From Taxawa tesnikishii (nom. ined.) (taxonomy: Eukaryota > Ascomycota > Dothideomycetes > Dothideales), in contig JAPDRO010000009.1 in the NCBI GenBank assembly GCA_030247885.1, positions 682,001 to 746,000 of the forward strand: a stretch of DNA of 64,000 nucleotides, in the 5' to 3' direction. The position numbers were made by a program, and so were the translations under genes. Below the pieces are notes generated by a model that ran no database searches, was not told the DNA's origin, and was given only the letters and a program-made list of their open reading frames with translations. Position 1 is the first letter of the stretch, and each line of letters starts with the position of its first letter. This document shows positions 21,651 through 33,590 of the stretch, piece after piece.

Positions 21651-22223
21651 TCAATACCCCACCAGATAAGCACCCAATGCCGTGCCCACCCAGCTCCACT
21701 CCAGCCACTCCAGCACCTGCATCATCTCGCCCGTCTTCTGGATCGCCTCGTTGTACCCGTCCACGAACGGCACCTTGGCCCTGTTGTTCCAGAAGTTGCT
21801 CACGTGCGTGCGCGCGCCAAGGGTGCCGAGCAGCAGCGCGGGCGAGGCGCTGTAGCGCGCGAGGACGGGGAGACGCGAGGCGGCTGTCGCGAGCGTGAGG
21901 GAGGTAACGAGGGAGGCTAAGATCTGTCGGGGTGGGAGGGTTAGCGGTGCGTCGTGGGCTGCATGGGTTGGAGAATGGAGAGGTCATCTGCAGTTGGGGG
22001 TGCGTGGGGGAAGCGGAGAGGATGGTAGACGTACGGCGACGGTCCCGCTGGTCTGTGTTGTGCGCGTTTTGTGCAGTTGGTGCTCGGCCGTGTTGGAGTA
22101 TTTGGCAGCCTTTTCCGTTTTCTCTTCGTACTGCTGCAGGTTGGTCACGGAGATGTAGCAGACGTAGAGGCCGTATACGCTCAGCGCTGCCTGCGCAGAG
22201 TGGAGCAGAGGGACGAGGAACAT
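21651..22223 (-). CDS. small multi-pass membrane protein, unknown
   Basis: Exons 22223-22035 and 21923-21651 join in phase 0 over a GTACGT..GACAG intron to give 153 residues. Hydrophobic segments are seen at the N-terminus (MFLVPLLHSAQAALSVYGLY), after the intron (ILASLVTSLTLATAA), around RYSASPALLLGTLGA, and at the extreme C-terminus (WSWVGTALGAYLVGY). Between the first two is a charged loop (QYEEKTEKAAKYSN). It looks like a conserved fungal hypothetical; I cannot name the family or the membrane. Confidence 0.7.
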
Positions 22224-22750
22224 GACGGAGCGGGCTCGATGGGTTCGGTTCAGTACCTACGCAGGTTGTGGGTTACTGGCCTCTCGAACGGTGTTGTCTG
22301 GTAAGATGTGGAGTTGGTGTAACGATTGGGTGTGGTAACAGAGGAATGGAAACCCAATGGAATTCACTTCGCTTCGGATGACGTAGCCTTCACGTGTGAA
22401 GCGCAAGGTTATCCTTTGCGTCGGATATCATTGGAGCACCTCTTTTACATGCCATGTGTATCAAATTGTGGGTTGTTTGACAGACGGTTGAACGTAACTT
22501 CAGACGTGTATTATAAGATTCGCGGTCGTTGTGGTCTGCTTTGCATGCCGTGCCATAGCATAGCCATACCGGCCCGCCCAGCAAAGCAACACCCTCTTCT
22601 CGCCTCCTCGTACTTCATCCACTCAAGTATTCCAGTACTAGTCCTTGTCGCCCCCAGGATATCGGACCGACAGCATCTCCATCCCCTCCCTCTTGACAAG
22701 AGCTCCTCAGAACGGCTCACCCCCAGCGAGTTTCGCTTGCTCTGGCCTTC
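22224..22750. other. intergenic
   Basis: No conserved coding sequence; carries the promoter of the small membrane protein gene and the 3' end of the GRGGAGN gene. Confidence 0.4.
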
Positions 22751-23298
22751 TCAGCCCCTCCTCAACCCCTCTCTCGATCTCCCCCTCAGGTTCTGTTTCT
22801 TCATCTCCTCCTCATCAACCCTCCTCCTGTACGCCACCTCCTCACTCTGCGTGACCCCATAACTAAAATTCCCCGCGCCCCCTCTGCCCCTAGGCGCCGG
22901 CCCCTTCTTCTTCTCCTCCTCCATCCTCTTCGCCGCCGTCTCCCCTCCACCCGCCCCCCGCTCACGCCCACGCCCATCCCATTATCCTCCCTCGCGCGAT
23001 CCTCAGCTCGGGGCGCCGGCGTCCCATCGCCCAGTACGTGACTGCTCGCGGCGCCCTCGAAGCGGCCCTTCTCGCTCAGGTCTTTGGGGCTGTAGTAGTT
23101 GCCCGCTCCGCCACGGCCCATGTGCGCCCACTCGCGCCTGTGCGTGTCCTGGTGGCCAACGTCGAAGCCCTTGTCCCCGAGCGCGTTCTCCGCATCCTGC
23201 TGCTGCGATTCGAGGTCCGCCGAGACCCGCGAGTTGTACTGCTGCTGCGAGGCTTGCTGCGCTTCGAAGTTGCCCGCGCCCCCGCGGCCGTAGGGCAT
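22751..23298 (-). CDS. GRGGAGN-repeat protein (DUF3602 / Par32-like)
   Basis: Starts MPYGRGGAGNFEAQQ at 23298 and carries the family's repeated element three times: GRGGAGNF near residue 4, HMGRGGAGNYYSP in the middle, and RGRGGAGNFSYGVTQSEE near the end. The region is otherwise hydrophilic and disordered. Yeast Par32, with this repeat type, is a TORC1-linked inhibitor of ammonium transporters; that role is not established for filamentous fungi. The third repeat lies one base out of frame from the first two. The shift maps to the GGGGGG run complementary to 22954-22959; one extra G gives an uninterrupted 182-residue protein. A 77-base intron from 23037 to 22961 would also restore frame but lacks a branch site. 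Confidence 0.8.
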
Positions 23299-23919
23299 TG
23301 TCGTGGTCGTGCTTGCCTGAGAACGGGCTTTGCTGAGGTAGCGTTCGTTGCTGGATTGGTGAACGGCGGGATGGTGGGGTTGTTTCCCAAAATCAAGGTC
23401 GACCGAGGAGTTGTCGTGAACAGGCCCGGCTTCTGGAGAGGAAGAGATGATGTATTTTCGGAATGTCAATCACGCGATGGCCTATCTCAGACGGTTCATG
23501 TACATAATAAGCTCTGGTAATGACATCTCGTTTTAGCTTTCATCGACTTGCGCGCGCTCGTCGCGCATGGCCCAGGCCCCAAAGAAAAATGTCTTGGAAA
23601 TGACGTCGCCTGCTTGGCCCCTGTGAGATGAATCGGATGGATTGCCTTCAGGCAGATGAAGGAACGTCGATCTGGATACAAGGAGTATAGTACATTGTTT
23701 GAGTGCTTCTAACTTTTACATCGTCTGCATATACATCGTATGGAATCAACATGCCCGCCAAACGAAGATGCGTGCTCAATTATAAAGACTTTCTGGCAGG
23801 ACCGGCGAGCGATGAGATGCCATAAAAATGCTTCGGAAAGGCATACAGACCTTTCAGACCCGTAAGGATAGTCGGAGAAAGGGCGTAGGTACTTGTCAGG
23901 GTCGAGTGAGTGACTAGCA
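23299..23919. other. intergenic
   Basis: No conserved coding sequence seen. Confidence 0.4.
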
Positions 23920-26483
23920 TCAGAAGTGGCGGGATCCATGCTCCGTCGGGCTCAGAATCTCCTCTCCCTTCTCCGCGATCATTGTCCCCGGCGCAAAATC
24001 GACCGCGCTGAATTGAGGCTGGACCTTCGATGTCGGATCGGTCGAAGGCACTGGCGCTGGCGCTGGCGCTGGTTCACTTGCGGGCGTGGCAGCAGTCTCG
24101 CGCTCCGAACCAGCTGGGCTGAGGTCCCTGCTGAGTGGCACATGCGGATGGTTGAGGGCAGTCTCAGGGACAGGCACTGCAGAACCTGGCATCTCTCGCC
24201 TGGGCACCTTCTTGTTCGGCAACTTGAGAGAGCTCACATCGATCAATGAGTTTCTCCTTAAACTCTCCAGTTGCTGCTCCGGATCCTGCGCCCACAAAGT
24301 CAGTCATCTATCCGTGCACAAGGAGGTAATATATACCGCCAAAAAGTATGGCCAGCAGTGCAGAAACGCATAGTCAAGTACACAAAGTCGCGGAGCCTTT
24401 CACAGCTCAAACAAGGGTATAGAAGCAGAGGTGTTGAGGACTTGCGAAGGCAGCACGCGACAACCACAGTTTGGACGTACCCAGTCCGCCTGATCCGGCA
24501 CTCCCTCGGCTGGCGGCAAATTTCCTTCGTCCCTGTCTTTGCCCCAGAATGAAGGTCTCATTGGTGCCGGAGTGACAGGCAAGCTAGGCCGTTCAACAGC
24601 AGATGGGAAATCTGTCAATATTAAGCTCTCCCTTCTTTGTCGGGCTGGTGTTGGTTCAGGCGAAGCGACGCTAGGTGAGGTTCCTGAAGTCGGGGTAGTA
24701 GAGGCTTGCATGTTCGTTCCAGGTTTATGTCTATGGGTTAACGCTCGCACATAACTGTCAATGGCGGGGATATCGTCCCAGGCGTTCTTATTCACGGCAC
24801 CGAATGATTGCCAAGGATCCTCCGATGTTACTTGGATAGTGGGCGTTTCCGCCGTTGTCGCTCCGACTGCCATTTCCTCGTCCAAAGGAGGGCTTTCGCC
24901 GCGTTCTAGCTCTGGCGAACGCACGTCTTCGACAAAAACACGCGTTGGCTTCGCTTGTTCACGTTCTTCCCATGGGAAAATTGGTTTCGGCTTCTCTTCC
25001 GGTGGCGCTGGCTTGTCCGTGGGGACTTCGTACCACATATTTTTGGGCGGTTCTGGATACGAAACAGGAGGGCGGAACTGCTTCTTGTCTTCATTGAATT
25101 GGTACACTTGGGATGGGAAGTTGGCCGCTTCTGGCTTCGATTCGGCTGGAGGTGGCATACTTTTCAACGTCAGTGGTTAACACACCCAACTCTCCACTCT
25201 ACCTACCGGGTAGCATCCCATTCCATCTGCGGCGCAGAAAACCGTCTTTGCTGCACGGTCGGTGTTGGTTCGTGAAGCCCTTGCGCAATGTTCTCCGCCG
25301 GTTCGCCGGGCTCTGTAAAGGGGCCTCAGTGTATACTGGAGAAGCCTCAGGCTGGGCATTCACGTCTGTCGGCGGCACTTGCGGCGCCGGCTGCCGTCCT
25401 TGGATGGGCTCCACAGTAGGTGGCGGAGCATAACCCTCGGAAGCGGACGTCGACTCGCCTTTCACTTGAGACTGCACGACGGTAGAAGCGGGCGTATAGC
25501 GACCGGCAATGTATTCCGCGGTCTGCATGTCTCGTCAGCGGCTTTAAAATTGCCCAATCCCAAGAGTGCTTACCGGAGCCTTGAAATGTCTGTCATATAC
25601 TGCCCACCATCTCGTCAACAGCTCCTTGTAAACCCCAGTTGTGCCTTGCGCGGGCCGTCCCTTCGTCCACGGCTTCTCACTGCCGATGAAATGAACCATG
25701 CTGATGTTGGCTTTGTGGTACCGGTACGCTGGTTCGTACTGGTAGTTTGCGCTGGGAGTGCAGTTGTAGGCGAAGCTTATACGGTGCCAGGGCTTGTGCT
25801 CGTAGTATTGGTTCAGCAGCCCCTGGTCAGCTCCGTCAAAGCTGTCCCCACTGGATGCTAGTGTTCTCAGAGCCCAGTATTCCCCCATGTTCGGCGTCAG
25901 AACCATTACACCACTGTTGAACGCATCCGGCCAGCCAACATCCGGCGCTGCTGCGAAATCGGCTTCAATGTCGAACAACTCATCTGAGGCGCGTACGGCG
26001 ACCACGTCGGAATCGATGTAGACAATCTTTCGGTACTGGGCGAGTCGCCACAGGTTGATTTTCGTAAAGGCATAGAGAAGGTCGCCGCGGTTCATGAGGT
26101 AGAGGTTACCTGGGTTGGGGTTCGCTATGCGATCGACAGGAAGGACATAGTCGTACAACGACTGCTCCGTGTTAATGCGGTTTTACAATGTCCTTAGCAT
26201 GCGACGTACCTTGAGCTCTGTCACGGTCGAGTATCTGAGGCTGTCCATGGTAACCATTACAGCAAGCTTCTTCTTTGTGCCTGCATCTCGCAAAGAGTGC
26301 GCAAGAACGGCCGCACCTGTACAAGCGTGTCAGATGTTCGATCGCTTCGTATGGTAGAGGAGAAAGGCGGACCTGGGAGGTACGAGTCGCTCATCACGAG
26401 CTGGCGCGCGTTAGCCTTTGAGACTCGAGGAGCAATGCATGTCCATGACCAACCGTGCAGTATACATCTTCGCCGGCAGCCAT
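23920..26483 (-). CDS. glycogenin (self-glucosylating glycogen primer)
   Basis: Exons 26483-26454, 26400-26373, 26316-26210, 26161-25574, 25522-25207, 25159-24481 and 24285-23920. The GT8 catalytic domain is complete: VYCTLVMSDSYLPGA, the Mn-binding DSD in IVYIDSDVVAV, FNSGVMVL, DQGLLNQYY and MVHFIGSEKPW. The remaining ~400 residues are disordered and Pro/Thr-rich, with the conserved QRRFSAPQMEWDATR block and a second conserved block ending NLPPAEGVPDQADW/DPEQQLESLRR, as in other fungal glycogenins. It starts glycogen particles by glucosylating its own tyrosine and recruits glycogen synthase. In the fifth exon the frame shifts near the CCCC complementary to 25320-25323; either one missing base (704 residues) or a 53-base intron 25363-25311 (686 residues) resolves it. 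Confidence 0.93.
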
Positions 26484-27637
26484 GCTGAAGACACACGATA
26501 GTTCGCAGCCACTGACGGACACGGCGCGCAGTTTCGAGCAGATATTAGGAGTAGCGATTAACGATATACGACGGCGTATGATACAGGTGCTCGAGCTTTT
26601 CCACTGATGGAAAGCTTACAGAGACGCAAGCAGAGCAGCAACACAGAGCCAATGTATCGAAGCAAATGCAACGCAAGACGATCAAAGACGGGAGGAAGTC
26701 ACAGGGGAGGCGTTGATGTGTTGAGGCTTGGGGAGGGAAAAGCAGAGTTTCGTCGGTTAGCACAGCACAGCACAGCACAGCACAGCACTTGCAGGCAGTA
26801 TCAAAGCTCCAGGTCGAGCTTCTGGCGGACAGAAACACAATTCTGCAGCTTGACATCACCCCACGCAAGCGATCATTGCCGTTTCGTTGATAGCGCACGT
26901 GTAGCCGCTGCTCTGCCCCGCAGTCGCAACCAAAACCAACGACAGTCTCCGGGGGTTAGGGACAGACAGGCTGGAGAAGGCACAAGAATACGCCCGAACA
27001 ACGAGTTGGGCCGATGCGTGTCCTTTTTGCTGGCGACGAATCGACGTTCCGAAAGTGCCACTTGTCTTCCCTGCATGTTGGCTTGTTCGACCCTGGTCTA
27101 CAGAACCCCAGTTGAATGCCTGGACCTTGCTCGCATGAACACGCAATTTCCCTGCGCCCAGAACCTACCCACGCTTCTTGTTCAGCGCCGTCTTGGAGTG
27201 ACCATGATGACTATGAATCGGACATTGCTTGCCAAATTCCTCTGGTTCCATCAAACAAATGCACGATGCTTTGCAGTGACAGATACCACGAACGTTGGCC
27301 ATGCACCTTGTTGCATGCTCTCGCCCTCTACAAGCGCTTTGCCGCAACCTGGAAGTGAGACCCAGCCTCGTATAACATCAGTCGGAGCGCCGGAGGAACA
27401 AATCACCGATTGGAGTAACTCATCGTCGCACAAGCATTGCGGGGAAGACCATGGCCACTGAACACAACCAATTGAAAGCAATACGTCCAGCAAACCCGAT
27501 CATGCTAAGTTGCACATTGATACGTGAATTTCATGAGCATGCTACCTTTTGGCAGACACCAACTCCTGAAGTGCTATCACAGAACCCTAATGAAGCGTGA
27601 AATTTCCCACTGCGCCGCCATGCCCCTTCGCAATCCT
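26484..27637. other. intergenic with a pentanucleotide microsatellite
   Basis: Over 1.1 kb between two minus-strand genes. Long open frames exist on plus but look random. A (CACAG)5 run lies at 26761-26788. Confidence 0.45.
26761..26788. repeat. (CACAG)n microsatellite
   Basis: Five perfect CACAG units followed by CAC. Confidence 0.9.
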
Positions 27638-28611
27638 CTATTGCTGCTCGCCCTCGTAGGCCTCAGCTGGGGCTGGCGCCTCACCCTGCTGCTCCTGCTG
27701 CTCGGCCGCCCTCTGGGCATCAGCCTGCTGCTGAGCGGCCTGAGCCTTCGCGCCGTAGTCCTGGGAGTGTGGCTGGAGAACGGACGGCTCTTCCTTGGGC
27801 TCGATGATGGTGACGGAGTCAGGGAGGGTCTTCTGAGGACCAGCCTTGCCCTCGGGGTCGGAGCCGCGCATGATCTTGACCTTGATACCAAGAACACCCT
27901 GGCGGAGAAGGACGTGACGGGTAGCGCTGTCAATGAACTCCTTGGCGGGCTGACCGGAGTGGATCATGAAACCGTCCTACTTTCACATCAGCATTGCTTC
28001 AACCGTCCGTCTTTTCAAGTATTGCCATACAGTGAACTTCATGGACTTGGCACGGGCAGCACGCAGCTTTCCGGAAACGACAACCTCACAACCCTTGGCA
28101 CCGCTCTCCATGATGAATCTCAGGACACCGTAGCAGGCTCTGCGGACGGCCAGACCGTTGAGGAGCTTGTAGCGGAGGGACTCGCACTGAGCGACGGCGG
28201 ACAGACCGCGGTTCTGGACCTTGGCGGCATAGAGGGAGACGGAGTTCTCGGGGAACTTGAAGCGCTTCTGGATGAGGGAGGTGAGCTCGCGGATGCGGCG
28301 ACCCTGCTCACCGAGAACCTCCTGAGTGTGCGTAGCGCGGATGATGATGTCGGTGACGGTAGGAGTAACGCGGACCTCGACGCCGGAGTAACCCTCCTCA
28401 GCGAGCTCACGCTGGAAGAATTCGTTCAGCTCGGCGTAGAAAACACCATCTGCAATGCGTCTTAGTATGTTCCGTTCCTCGTGCCATTGACAGTTGCTCA
28501 ATCTCAATCGTGTCCGCAGTAGACCAGGACTTTGCGAAGGAGTTGTAGGGTAGGCGTACCGGCGACGAACTTTCTGCGCTTGGAGATAGCACCTGCTTGG
28601 ACGGCGGCCAT
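27638..28611 (-). CDS. RPS3: 40S ribosomal protein S3 (uS3)
   Basis: Exons 28611-28560, 28449-28031 and 27976-27638 give 269 residues. uS3 sits at the mRNA entry channel of the small subunit. [28 protein letters not shown] is split after Ala17 across the first intron. The type-2 KH domain is intact ([37 protein letters not shown]), followed by the S3 C-terminal domain ([28 protein letters not shown]). The tail is Gln/Ala/Glu-rich and longer than in yeast. It shares a divergent promoter region with the myotubularin gene. Confidence 0.97.
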
Positions 28612-28974
28612 TTTTGCGACTGGGGTGTGTGGTTGTCGGGTTGTGAGAGTTGGCGCAGGTAGAGTGAGTGTCGCTGGTCGCTGGAATTAAAGAGTCGTCA
28701 AAACCAAAGCCCCAAAGCCCAGAGACGAATTTCGACTTTTCGGAGGTGCGAGCGGCTATTCCCGTGCACTTCCCGTTGAGCCAAGCCAACCCCACAGCGT
28801 CATGCTCGACGATGCGCAACATCGATCTGTTGATACCGCTCCAGCAACGCGAATCACGATGTGGTGAACAAATAAACGATCCCTCGACCGTCCGACTACT
28901 CTCGACACTCTGCTGGTCTCTCTGATCACAGCTGAGCGAGACTGACCTGTGACGCCTGATCCGAGGCTACCAAG
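28612..28974. promoter_or_regulatory. divergent promoter of RPS3 and the myotubularin gene
   Basis: A 363-base gap between two divergent starts. No specific element can be named with confidence. Confidence 0.5.
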
Positions 28975-31449
28975 ATGGAGAGTCAGGGTACTTCGAAGAC
29001 AGTTGTCAAGGCGCCGAACAACCCAATGGACGATCTACATGTCGCGGAGAGTGTCACTCTATGCAAGCGGGCCGAATCACTCAACGGGACACTGCATCTC
29101 AAGCAATTCCACCTGGTGTTCGAATGCGAACTCAAACCAACACCAGAGGGTCAGCTGGGCACCAAGCAGCGTCCGCGACTTTTATGGATAACCTACCCTA
29201 TGATTTCCTTCTGCACGTACCGACCTATGCCAGCAGCCTCCAGGCAACTTCCAGCCATACGGCTGCGATGTAGAGACTTTACATTTGTGGCTTTTCAATT
29301 TCAAGACGAGACGCAGGCGAGGGAGGTTTACGACAAGATAAAAGCGTTGACCTGTGGTGTTGGTCGCTTGGAGAAATTGCAAGCGTTCTTCTACAAGCCG
29401 CAGAGGGGTTCGCCAGAAGACCGCATCAACGGCTGGGAAATATACGATGCCCGGAGGGAGTTCAAGAGAATGGGAATCGGCCCGAAAGAGGCCGACAAGG
29501 GATGGCGAATATCTGATATCAACCTGGACTACAGTGTGGGTGGAATCTGAAGGCTCTGTTGCAAGCCCGATGGCTGATCGATATGGCAGTATTCTCCAAC
29601 ATATCCTCGCCATATCGTGGTCCCCTCCACCATCTCCGACAACGTGCTCAAACATGGCGGTGCTTATCGCAACAAAGCACGAATACCTGCTCTGACCTAT
29701 CTCCATCCAGTCAACAATTGCTCCATCACCAGGAGTAGTCAGCCTTTGGTCGGCATGTTCCAAGGCAAGAGAAACGCCCAAGATGAGAGACTGGTCTCCG
29801 CTATCTTCGCAACATGTAAACCGGCTGGTTCGGACGGACCATTTTCGGCCACAAGTTCAGACGAGTTCCTCGGTTCTACAGACACGCAAAGTGCCAGCAC
29901 AACAGACTTGCCCTCGAAGAGTGGGGAGAGTTTTCTTGATGTGGACTTACAACGAGCACAGCTCAGCCACGCGAAAAGCGACCCTGATCTCAAGGCTGCC
30001 AAAGTCTATGGAGCTCAGCAAAGCAACCTCATCATCGACGCGCGACCTCAATTGAACGCCTACGCAAATCAGGCTACTGGTATGGGGTCGGAGAATATGG
30101 AGTTTTACAAAGACGCCACCAAGGAGTATCTGGGGATCGACAACATCCATGTCATGCGGGATTCCCTGAATAAGGTGGTCGAGGCTTTCTCGAATTCCGA
30201 CTATACAAATCTCCCACCGAGCCAGGAACAATTAGCGAAAAGCAAATGGCTCCACTACATTGCGCTGATCTTGCGAGGCGCCGACCTTGTGGCCCGCCAG
30301 GTAGGAATCAAGCATTCCCATGTGCTTATCCATTGCTCGGACGGCTGGGATAGGACTAGCCAAATCAGTGCGCTGAGCCAATTGTGCCTGGATCCTTATT
30401 ACCGCACGCTTGAAGGCTTCATCACACTTGTGGAAAAGGACTGGCTATCTTTTGGTCACATGTTCCGGCATCGCTCTGGCTATCTTAGCAGTGACAAGTG
30501 GTTCGAAATTGAGAATGAGCGCATTGGCGGCAACAGGAAAGCAGAAAATGGTGCTGCTTTCGGGTCGGAAGGAGGAAGCGGCAACGCTTTCGGAAATGCT
30601 TTGCTGTCTGCCAAGGGTTTCTTCAACAAGAAGAACGATAGCAGAGAATCGTTGGCTTCAGACGCTGATCAGCCTGATGGCTCACCTACTCGTGCCCGTT
30701 CCGCCCCTACCGTGAAGAACGACAAATACGTCACTAAAGTAAAGGAAACAAGCCCGGTCTTTCACCAGTTCCTGGATTGTACTTATCAGCTTCTCAATCA
30801 ACACCCGACCAGGTTCGAGTTCAACGAGCGGTTTCTGCGACGGTTGCTTTACCAGCTCTACGCCTGCCAGTATGGCACATTCCTGTACGATTGCGAGCGG
30901 GAACGCGTCGAAGCAAGAGCTGCGGAAAAGACAACGAGTGTTTGGAGTCACTTCCTCGCTCGACGTGAGGAGTTCATCAACAAGGACTACGACCCTACAG
31001 TGGACGACAAGACGGTTGGGAAAGAGCGTTTACTGTTCCCCGAGGTCAGGAGGGTACGTTGGTGGGCGGAGTTGTTTGGTCGAAGCGATGAGGAGATGAA
31101 TGGTACACCATCCGCACCGGCCTACAGCCTGCCGAACGAGGACAACACACCGGTCGTCACCGGAATCGAGAGTGCAGACGTGGCAGTTGGACCAGACGCG
31201 ATCGGCACGAGTATCAACAGCACGAGCTCCCAGCACAAGTCGAGTGGTTCTTTCAGTGGCACCGATCGCTTGACAGCTGGTCTGGCGAGCTTAGGACTCG
31301 GAAAGCTTGGTCAAGTACCCAGTCAACCTCGCACTCCCACCAGCAACGTGGCAAAATCGGACATTGACCTTCCTTCGCGAACCTCCAGTCCGGGTGGGAA
31401 CGAGATGGCGCAAGCGTTTGCAAGGGACGCTGCTTTCCGAGAGCTATGA
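28975..31449 (+). CDS. YMR1: myotubularin-type phosphoinositide 3-phosphatase
   Basis: Exons 28975-29535 and 29590-31449 give 806 residues. The first exon encodes a PH-GRAM domain (SVTLCKRAESLNGTLHLKQF, RDFTFVAFQF). The catalytic domain follows, with the Cx5R phosphatase loop as HCSDGWDRT at residues 435-443; Cys and Arg are present, so the enzyme should be active. The family removes the 3-phosphate of PI3P and PI(3,5)P2 on endosomal and vacuolar membranes. After the phosphatase domain there is a Ser/Thr-rich tail with no FYVE or coiled-coil domain. The intron (GTGGGT..GGCAG) splits the GRAM domain from SPTYP. Confidence 0.95.
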
Positions 31450-31879
31450 AATCTTGCTCTCAGCAGCGCTAGAAGACGTCTTATTCTGCACCTGTACAGC
31501 GTTACAGCGAACTGACATAGCATTGGGATGGCTGATCAGACATGATGGCGGCGAGGGTTTTATATGGTCCCGGAATTGATACCCATTCAATTTATCTTAC
31601 TTGTCCTCTAGAGGGTTCTCGTTAATATGTTTCCAGTTTCGTTTATTCTTTCACATGCTATGCCAAGAGAATGCGGAGACTTGCGGAAGTGCCAAGCAGA
31701 CATGAAGTCATCGCATTGATTGCGACTCTCCACTCTTCAACTTGGCTGCATGTTCCTGCACGCTTTCAGGCATTGGCACGGTGTATTTACTTACAATGCC
31801 GAACACCACTCTCCCGTCTCAGTTCCTCCGTAGCCTGCCATCACTGGTCTTACCCAACAAACCCCTTTGAGATTCCAAC
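31450..31879. other. intergenic
   Basis: No coding signal seen; tandem genes on the same strand flank it. Confidence 0.4.
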
Positions 31880-33590
31880 ATGAGGAAGTTCTTCAACAAG
31901 ATCAAAGATGCAATCAATGACGACGATGACAATTCGAGTTTCCCAGCACATGCTCCGCACCACCAGCAACCCATGCAAGATCGCCCTTCTTCCATACAGC
32001 CGCCAACACCGCAGGATGTAATGCGTTACCGTTATCAGCACGGAACCAATCTTGGATCTGTATTCGTGCTCGAGAAATGGCTTACTCCGCACATGTATCC
32101 CGAGGGTGCTGAATCCGCAGAGCTCGCAGCTGTGACGAGCAGTATCAAAGAGCAGGGCACGGACGGCGCTCGGCAGAAGTTCGAAGGGCACTGGAACAAC
32201 TATGTGAGCGATGCGGACCTGGACTGGCTGGCTAATGAGGCCCACTGTAAGCGCTCCAGTCCCATGCTGCTTCAGGGCTTTACTGATGTACAGAGGCAAC
32301 TCGGTCCGCTTGCCCATAGGCTACTTCACGCTCGGCCCCGCCTACTGTCACCACACGCCCTTCTCTCATGCCTCAGGTGTGTATGAGAACGCGTGGCCCG
32401 CAGTCCGGAACCTCGTCTCCCGCTGTTACTCCCGCGGTATCGGTGTCCTAATTGACTTCCATGCCGTCCCAGGCGGTGCCAACCCTAATGAGCACTCAGG
32501 TACCAACAGCGGAAAAGCCGAGCTCTGGCACCACAAGTCCAATCTCGAGCTGGCTACAAGATGCTTGTGCTTCATTGCGCATGAAGTTAGGAACATGGAC
32601 GGAGTCATTGGCATACAACTGTGCAATGAGGCGGATGGCGACGCACCGGGCATGTACGAATGGTACGGCAAAGTGATAGCGGAAATTGGCAGTATTGACA
32701 ACACGATGCCGCTATACATCTCTGATGCATGGAACCTGGGTCAAGCGGCTGGGTACTCGAATGGCAGGAACAGTCTGAGAGCGGGGATGACCAATCCGAT
32801 TGTGATTGACACACATCTTTACTGGGCCTTCTCGGATGACGACAAGAGGAAGGCGCCGCAGCAGATTATCCAGGAGGTGCCTGGAAAGCTGTCGGGGCTG
32901 GATGGCCACGATGGCAACGTCGTCGACCATGGAGCTGCACAAGCGGTTGTAGGAGAGTACAGCTGCGTATTGACGGAGGACTCTTGGGCCAAGGCGGCGG
33001 GCGAGAAGGATCGTCTGGTAGTCGAATTTGGGCAAGCGCAGAGTCACACATACCAACATAGAGCTGGTGGTAGTTTCTTCTGGACGTACAGAATGGTAAG
33101 CAGCACATCTGTTCCATCTCTACAAAAACTGTCAACGAATGCTGAGGTAACGTGAACAGGACTGGATGGATGGCGGCGAATGGGGCTTCAAGCAGTGCAC
33201 CAACAACCACGCCATCACAGCTCCGCACAACCTGACCTTCCCACTCGACGACGTACAATCGCGCCTCTCGCACGCGCAATCCCAGCTCGAGCCCCAGTGT
33301 CAAGGTGCCATGGGCTCACATTGCCACTACTGGGATTCAAACCATCCGGGTCAGTACGAGCACCACCGCTTCGAGCACGGCTTCAGAGTAGGGTTCCAAG
33401 ATGCCATGGCGTTTTTGGAATGAAGGCGAATGGAGGCGTGAGAGGGGTGGGCGGAGATAAGATTGGCATGTTGGATCTCTGGGTCAGGAAGAGGATCCTA
33501 GAGAGTGGACAGGGCGGGCGCTTCGTGTGGGAGTTTGAGCAGGGATTGAGGCAAGGCGTGCAGGCCTTTTACGGATGCGTTGGCATCTAG
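31880..33590 (+). CDS. GH5 family glucanase-like protein, apparently not secreted
   Basis: Exons 31880-32246, 32296-33095 and 33160-33590. Family 5 features: FHAVPGGANPNEHSG, the acid/base Glu in QLCNEAD (residue 234) and the nucleophile Glu in LVVEFGQAQ (residue 366). Conserved family blocks include NLGSVFVLEKWL, VRLPIGYFTLGP and GSFFWTYRM. It resembles fungal exo-beta-1,3-glucanase-like proteins. The N-terminus is MRKFFNKIKDAINDDDD with no signal peptide, so it should act inside the cell, unlike its secreted relatives. The frame as written stops at 33423; the conserved ending (DKIGMLDLWVRKRI, RFVWEFEQGLRQGVQ) continues one base out of frame after the TTTTT at 33412-33416 and stops at 33590. 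One extra T gives 532 residues. Confidence 0.85.

Noticed and set aside
23032-23037. Intron in the GRGGAGN gene starting GTACTG
   Set aside because: It restores the frame but has no branch site, and a one-base undercall in the adjacent six-G run explains the shift more simply and matches the window-wide pattern.
26607-27461. 284-codon plus-strand open frame
   Set aside because: Composition is random (Ser/Arg/Thr/Cys mixture), it spans a microsatellite, and it has no recognisable domain.
27524-28465. 313-codon plus-strand frame across RPS3
   Set aside because: Antisense to RPS3, which is certain from its KH domain and splice sites.
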